Source: CAYGZA01 sp964354135
Lineage (GTDB): Bacteria; Planctomycetota; Planctomycetia; Pirellulales; Thermoguttaceae
Direction: 5' to 3'
Length of the DNA stretch: 9,612 nt
Assembly (NCBI GenBank): GCA_964354135.1
Contig: CAYGZA010000267.1
Span: forward strand, 1-9,612
This document shows, one piece after another, positions 6,774 to 9,612 of this stretch (the first letter of the stretch is position 1; every line of letters starts with the position of its first letter). The notes beneath the pieces were generated by a model. That model was given only the letters and a program-made list of their open reading frames with translations. It was not told the DNA's origin and made no database searches. The position numbers and the translations under genes were made by a program.

Positions 6774-7087
6774 GGGGATACTCGTCTGTGTGAAGATATC
6801 TCCACTCCCCAAACCGGAATCCCACCGGTTGTCTGACTCGCAGCGCTCGTAAGGAAGGGCAGAACCTGCTGATCGAACGGACCAGACAGGGCGAAATCGT
6901 AGCAAGCGGTGCGAGTGATTTCGTCGCAGTTTGTCTCATTCTGTCTCATTCTGTCTCGTTCTCGCTCGTTCTCGCTGAATCTCGCTGAATCTCGCTGAAT
7001 CTCGCTCAATCTTGCTCGTTCTTTGCCATCCGCTAGTATTGGATTTGTTAGAAACGGTCTTGCAGCTTATCTGAAGGAGGCAAGACC
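6774..7087 (+). other. Intergenic region between integrase and DUF1580 gene
   Basis: These 314 bases contain a small hairpin AACCGG/CCGGTT (6812-6817 and 6825-6830, 7-base loop, no T tract), the 10-bp array at 6931-7020, and a weak promoter-like pair TTGCTC (7012-7017) and TAGTAT (7034-7039) with a 16-base spacer. The -35 candidate lies inside the last repeat unit, so anything binding the array would affect this promoter. I see no gene here; minus-strand open frames across the array are repeat-driven. Confidence 0.5.
6931..7020. repeat. Helically phased array: nine degenerate 10-bp units
   Basis: Nine units follow each other with no gap, each exactly 10 bases: one TTGTCTCATT, then CTGTCTCATT, CTGTCTCGTT, CTCGCTCGTT, three identical CTCGCTGAAT, CTCGCTCAAT and CTTGCTCGTT. 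The pattern decays abruptly at 7021. Ten bases is about one turn of B-DNA, so equivalent positions face the same side of the helix. It could be iterons for a replication initiator, a regulator-binding array, or a dispersed phased repeat of unknown function. Units have no spacers between them, so this is not a CRISPR array. Confidence 0.85.
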
Positions 7088-7402
7088 ATGGCAATTAACA
7101 CTCTGATCGAGCAACCGATTACCCTCACCGAGGCCACTACCTTAGTCCCGCGCCGCCGGCAGGGCCGGAAGGCGGCCGTGGGCACGCTGTATCGCTGGAG
7201 CACGGTCGGCTGCCGCCGCGTCGTTCTTGAGACCATTCAGGTTGGCGCGTGCCGTTGCACCTCGCGAGAGGCTTTGCAGCGCTTTTTCGAGCGACTCACG
7301 GCTCAGGCAACCGGCCAGCCCATTGAGGCGCAGCCGTCCAAGCAGCGCGAGCGCGAGATCCGCGAAGCGGAGCACGCCTTGGACGAGGCGGGGATCTCGT
7401 GA
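7088..7402 (+). CDS. DUF1580 protein, probable excisionase-like DNA-binding protein
   Basis: A 104-residue protein that I recognise as DUF1580 (PF07618), a family largely confined to Planctomycetes. The core runs from ITLTEATTLVPRRRQGRKAA (residues 11-30) through VGTLYRWSTVGCRRVVLETI (31-50) to CTSREALQRFFERL (57-70). This is the shape of a MerR/excisionase-type winged helix, with a recognition helix near TLYRWS and a terminal SREALQRFF helix. The C-terminal 30 residues are charged and likely disordered. Function is inferred: recombination directionality factor or repressor for the neighbouring integrase, consistent with its place beside int. The start is secure: AAGGAGG (7074-7080) lies seven bases before the ATG. 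The stop overlaps the next possible start as GTGA (7399-7402). Confidence 0.88.
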   Translation: MAINTLIEQPITLTEATTLVPRRRQGRKAAVGTLYRWSTVGCRRVVLETIQVGACRCTSREALQRFFERLTAQATGQPIEAQPSKQREREIREAEHALDEAGIS

Positions 7403-7563
7403 CGAGCGCGAGCTCAGATGCCCTGGAGCAGAAGCAGTGTGGCACGAGCCCCGGCCCCGTCAATGGGCCTCTCTCTGGCGCACATCATGCCCGTTGGACC
7501 TGGGAGCCCTGCGGGGCCCTGCCCTCGAAGGAAAGGCCACGGCCGTTACGTCTGGCGCATTAG
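7399..7563 (+). CDS. Possible small protein (54 aa), translationally coupled
   Basis: A GTG at 7399 overlaps the DUF1580 stop as GTGA and opens a 54-codon frame that ends at TAG 7561-7563. That stop runs directly into the Shine-Dalgarno of the next gene (TAGGAAAGGAG), so the frame fills the gap between the two genes exactly. The product starts TSASSDALEQKQCGTSPGPV and ends RPLRLAH. It is short, proline- and glycine-rich, with two Cys and two Trp, and resembles nothing I know. Tight packing is the only real support, and a chance frame in GC-rich DNA remains possible. Confidence 0.45.
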   Translation: MTSASSDALEQKQCGTSPGPVNGPLSGAHHARWTWEPCGALPSKERPRPLRLAH

Positions 7564-7579
7564 GAAAGGAGCCTAGCCC

Positions 7580-7888
7580 GTGAGTAAGATCAAGACCCTC
7601 CGTCCACTGAAGGCCGTTCGCGCCCACTGCCTGGACTGCGCAGGGGGCAGGCCCAAGCACGTCCTGTGGTGTCCGAACGACGGGGTGCATAGTACGCGGT
7701 GTGAGCTGTGGCCCTATCGGCTCGGGGTCCGCCCCGAGACCATCCGCCAAGAGCACGGGCCCGCCCTCGTCATCCCCGAGCTAATGCCCCCGGCCAACGT
7801 GAACCTCGACGCGCTCCCCGGCAACATGACCGCGGCCGCCGAGTACCTGGCTGGCCAGGACGGCAAGTCAAAGTCAAAAGCGGGGTAG
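7580..7888 (+). CDS. Four-cysteine probable zinc-binding protein of mobile elements
   Basis: A 102-residue protein whose N-terminal half carries KAVRAHCLDCAGGRPKHV, then LWC and RCELWPYRLG. The cysteines are C17, C20, C31 and C41 (CxxC-x10-C-x9-C), a likely zinc knuckle. Small phage and plasmid proteins with the pattern RxxCLDCxGG...VxxC...C.LxPYRxG are familiar to me as conserved hypotheticals, and their function is unknown. The C-terminal half is acidic and then basic (GKSKSKAG) and probably flexible. The start is GTG 7580 with AGGAAAGGAG (7562-7571) eight bases before it. Placed between the DUF1580 protein and the primase, it may assist DNA binding or replication of the element, which is inference only. 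Confidence 0.82.
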   Translation: MSKIKTLRPLKAVRAHCLDCAGGRPKHVLWCPNDGVHSTRCELWPYRLGVRPETIRQEHGPALVIPELMPPANVNLDALPGNMTAAAEYLAGQDGKSKSKAG

Positions 7889-7963
7889 GGTTCGGTCCCC
7901 AAGAGACAAAGCGGGCGCCGTGCCGTTCTTGAGAAGCCGCACGACGCCCCTGGAGGCTGGAAG

Positions 7964-9187
7964 ATGCATCGTATACGCGATGGAGGGAAACAGCAAGACC
8001 TGTCGCTATTGCAGGTGGTCCTGGAGTACCATCGGCGCGGCTGGTCGATCATCCCGATCCGACCCGGAACCAAGAAGGCAGCCTGCAAGTGGGAACAGTT
8101 TCAGAGCGTTCAGCCGTCTGAGGCCACGCTGAAGAAGTGGTTTGCAGAGAATCCGGCGTACGGCCTGGCCGTGATCTTGGGCGCTGCCTCGGGCGGGTTG
8201 GTCTGCCGGGACTTCGATACGATGGAGGCATACGAGCGCTGGGCAAGAACGCATCCCGATCTGGCCCGGACCCTGCCGACGGTGGCCACGGCCCGAGGCC
8301 GGCATGTGTACTTCGGCGGGACCGAGCGGACGATCACCAAGATGGCCGACGGCGAGCTGCGCGGGGCCGGCTATTGCCTCCTCCCCCCGAGCCGACACCC
8401 CGACGGCCCAGTCTACACCTGGTTGATCCCGCTGCCGGCGGGTCCGCTGCCATTCGTCGAGGATGTCCACGCCGCCCGTTTTTTTGATTCGGCACCCCAT
8501 GCAACAGAGACAACAGAGAGAACTGAGGACAACCGAGGATTACTGAGGAAGACTGAAGCAATAGGAACATTCGGCTTTTTTGCTGCAACGACGCAAGACA
8601 AGAAAGGGCCGGTGCCATCTTCCACAGAAATCGAACCCGACATTGAGCGAGCGATCCTCGCAAGCTTGCCGACCGGACCCGGCCGGCGCAACCGGCAGGT
8701 TTTCGAGTTGGCCCGGGCGCTCAAAGCGATTCCCCGGCTGGCCGACGCCCCGGTGGATACTCTGGAGCCGCTCGTTCGTCGTTGGCATCATGTCGGTGTC
8801 ACCAAGAAGGTGATCGCCACGGAGCCGTTTGAGGAAACGTGGATCGACCTCCTGCGCGCGTGGCCGAAAGTCAGATTCCCGAAAGGAGCCGAACCGATGG
8901 CTGCGATCTTTGAGCAGTCGAAGCAGGAACCCCTGCCCCGCGCGGCCCAGAAGTACGAGCGGCCCGAGTTTCGATTGCTGGTCGGCTTGTGCCGAGAGCT
9001 CCAGCGGGCATCCGGTGACGAGCCGTTCTTCCTTGCCTGTCGAACGGCTGGCCGGCTGTTGGGAGTGCGCCATGAGACGGCCTGGCGGTGGCTGTTCCTA
9101 TTGGACCATGACGGGGTGATCAAGGAGGTCGAAAAGGGCGACGGGGCCCGCCGCCGAGCCAGCCGCTTCCGCTACCTCGCGGACTGA
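7964..9187 (+). CDS. Prim-Pol (bifunctional DNA primase/polymerase) with C-terminal helix-turn-helix
   Basis: A 407-residue replication protein. Residues ~10-170 form a bifunctional primase/polymerase domain (PF09250, archaeo-eukaryotic primase fold). It shows the PxxPGTKKA-like opening (32-39), acidic metal-binding D83 and D85 in CRDFDT, the ARGRHVYF motif with H114, and GYCLLPPSRHPDG (137-148). Residues ~175-225 are a low-complexity T/E/R/K linker. Residues ~225-310 are helical (ERAILASLPTGPGRRNRQVFELARAL). Residues ~335-405 look like a winged helix (ACRTAGRLLGVRHETAWRWL, then DHDGVIKEVEKG). Such proteins prime or copy DNA for plasmids, phages and satellites; a fused helicase is common, but none is present here. 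ATG 7964 has GGAGG (7952-7956) seven bases upstream. Oddities are a T7 slippery heptamer at 8479-8485 and a 10-bp periodic repeat inside the linker. No further gene follows within the window. Confidence 0.9.
   Translation: MHRIRDGGKQQDLSLLQVVLEYHRRGWSIIPIRPGTKKAACKWEQFQSVQPSEATLKKWFAENPAYGLAVILGAASGGLVCRDFDTMEAYERWARTHPDLARTLPTVATARGRHVYFGGTERTITKMADGELRGAGYCLLPPSRHPDGPVYTWLIPLPAGPLPFVEDVHAARFFDSAPHATETTERTEDNRGLLRKTEAIGTFGFFAATTQDKKGPVPSSTEIEPDIERAILASLPTGPGRRNRQVFELARALKAIPRLADAPVDTLEPLVRRWHHVGVTKKVIATEPFEETWIDLLRAWPKVRFPKGAEPMAAIFEQSKQEPLPRAAQKYERPEFRLLVGLCRELQRASGDEPFFLACRTAGRLLGVRHETAWRWLFLLDHDGVIKEVEKGDGARRRASRFRYLAD
8479..8487 (+). promoter_or_regulatory. Possible slippery site in the Prim-Pol gene (T TTT TTT, then -1 stop)
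   Basis: In the reading frame the codons are CGT TTT TTT GAT, so seven T at 8479-8485 match the X XXY YYZ form of a -1 frameshift site. A -1 slip, or one extra T added by RNA polymerase, places TGA (8485-8487) as the next codon. The product would be ~174 residues ending just after the Prim-Pol domain, without linker or winged helix. A homopolymer alone is weak evidence, and I did not find a convincing stimulatory structure by eye. Confidence 0.3.
8501..8560. repeat. Second 10-bp periodic array, inside the Prim-Pol linker
   Basis: Six consecutive 10-base units share a common pattern: GCAACAGAGA, CAACAGAGAG, AACTGAGGAC, AACCGAGGAT, TACTGAGGAA, GACTGAAGCA. A GAG/GAA trinucleotide recurs every ten bases. 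The stretch is purine- and A-rich compared with the GC-rich gene around it. It encodes the low-complexity residues ~180-199 (TETTERTEDNRG...). Because 10 is not a multiple of 3, the frame changes from unit to unit, so the periodicity belongs to the DNA and is not a protein repeat. Confidence 0.7.
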
Positions 9188-9612
9188 GGGAACCCGTCGC
9201 AGCGGAGAATTCAGAAACCGATGGACGGCCTCAGTCAGCTTTGCCGCGACCGGCCCGAAGTTTTCAGCGCAAAATGTTCGGATGGGAAGATATGTCTAAT
9301 GGCGATGCCAATGGGGGCCCGGCATGGGGGTAGACATGCTGCTACAGTACCGAGCATACAGGCGACTGACCGTATGGTCGAGCGCCCTCAATACCCGTGG
9401 GCACCGATGCTAGTGCATGTTGCTTATTTGGCCAATTAGCCAACTCATCCCTTGGTCGTTGCCTGCCGTCTCTGACCGTCGTGTCTCAGTCCTAGACGGT
9501 TGCTCCGCGCGCGGCCCGAGAATCGACGTAAGTCGTTTCTGCGACGGTTCTTGCGCGAAACACGACCTACCCTCGAACGGGTGGAAAGCACCCGAGAAAA
9601 CCCCTCCCCGGG
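9188..9612. other. Right-end region without a supported gene; several hairpins
   Basis: These 425 bases follow the primase stop. I find no convincing coding frame. Inverted repeats cluster toward the edge: TTGGC/GCCAA (9428-9432 and 9439-9443), CCGTCT/AGACGG (9466-9471 and 9494-9499), and CGGGTG/CACCCG with a GAAAG loop (9578-9583 and 9589-9594). Codon-like GC bias is lost here compared with the genes to the left. It may be a replication origin, a structured RNA, or the upstream region of the next gene beyond the window. Confidence 0.5.

Noticed and set aside
6719..7009. 96 aa minus-strand open frame with ERERDRMRQNE-like repeats
   Set aside because: The repeats in the product result from translating the 10-bp DNA array. 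No start signal or family is seen.
6931..7020. CRISPR array
   Set aside because: Units are 10 bases with no spacers, and no cas genes are present. It is a short-period tandem array.
9221..9439. 72 aa + strand open frame after the primase
   Set aside because: It has no suitable ribosome binding site, poor GC bias at third codon positions compared with the neighbouring genes, many Met and rare codons, and no family resemblance.
9560..9612. Second copy of the tRNA-Asn 3' end (attR)
   Set aside because: Only a trivial CTCCCCG match to the acceptor strand occurs at the right edge. The TTCGAGTCC part is absent, so no att duplicate is supported here.

Overview
The window looks like a high-GC planctomycete chromosome. 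It holds a stable accessory or defence-like segment on the left, a degraded segment in the middle, and the tRNA-proximal end of an integrated mobile element on the right. The planctomycete call rests on a DUF1580 protein (a family I know almost only from Planctomycetes), on a type of long palindromic intergenic repeat I associate with that phylum, and on the GC-rich codon use. It is an inference, because no rRNA or phylogenetic marker is present.

Left part (1-4086): the tail of an unknown + strand gene ends at 151 and is followed by an intrinsic terminator (178-195). A two-gene minus-strand unit follows. The upstream gene encodes a 223 aa helical protein (3260-3931). The downstream gene encodes a ~953 aa helical-repeat-like protein (427-3288) whose start overlaps the end of the first by 29 bases. 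I recognise neither as a named family. The pair is bracketed by two compound palindromic, REP-like elements (325-401 and 3972-4056).

Middle (4087-5404): a 113 aa reading frame with only a TTG start may be the tail of a longer gene. Next to it is a chimera of two pieces of an IS701-type transposase joined to the C-terminal half of a YkgJ-type cysteine-cluster protein. Both are signs of repeated insertion and deletion.

Right part (5405-9612): a complete tRNA-Asn(GTT) with its own -35/-10 promoter is followed directly by a tyrosine recombinase, the classic layout of an element integrated at a tRNA 3' end. Downstream, all on the + strand and mostly with good Shine-Dalgarno sites, are a DUF1580 protein (probable excisionase or regulator), a possible 54 aa protein coupled by a GTGA overlap, a four-cysteine probable zinc protein, and a Prim-Pol replication primase with a C-terminal helix-turn-helix. 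Together they look like the integration, excision and replication module of a compact satellite or integrative element. No second att copy is visible, so the element very probably continues past the right edge.

The most unusual signals are: (i) two separate arrays with exact 10-bp (helical-turn) periodicity, one between the integrase and the DUF1580 gene and one inside the primase gene; (ii) a T7 slippery heptamer in the primase, placed so that a -1 slip gives an immediate stop at the end of the Prim-Pol domain; (iii) the palindrome-bracketed two-gene module; and (iv) three hairpins including a 22-bp perfect palindrome in the integrase leader.
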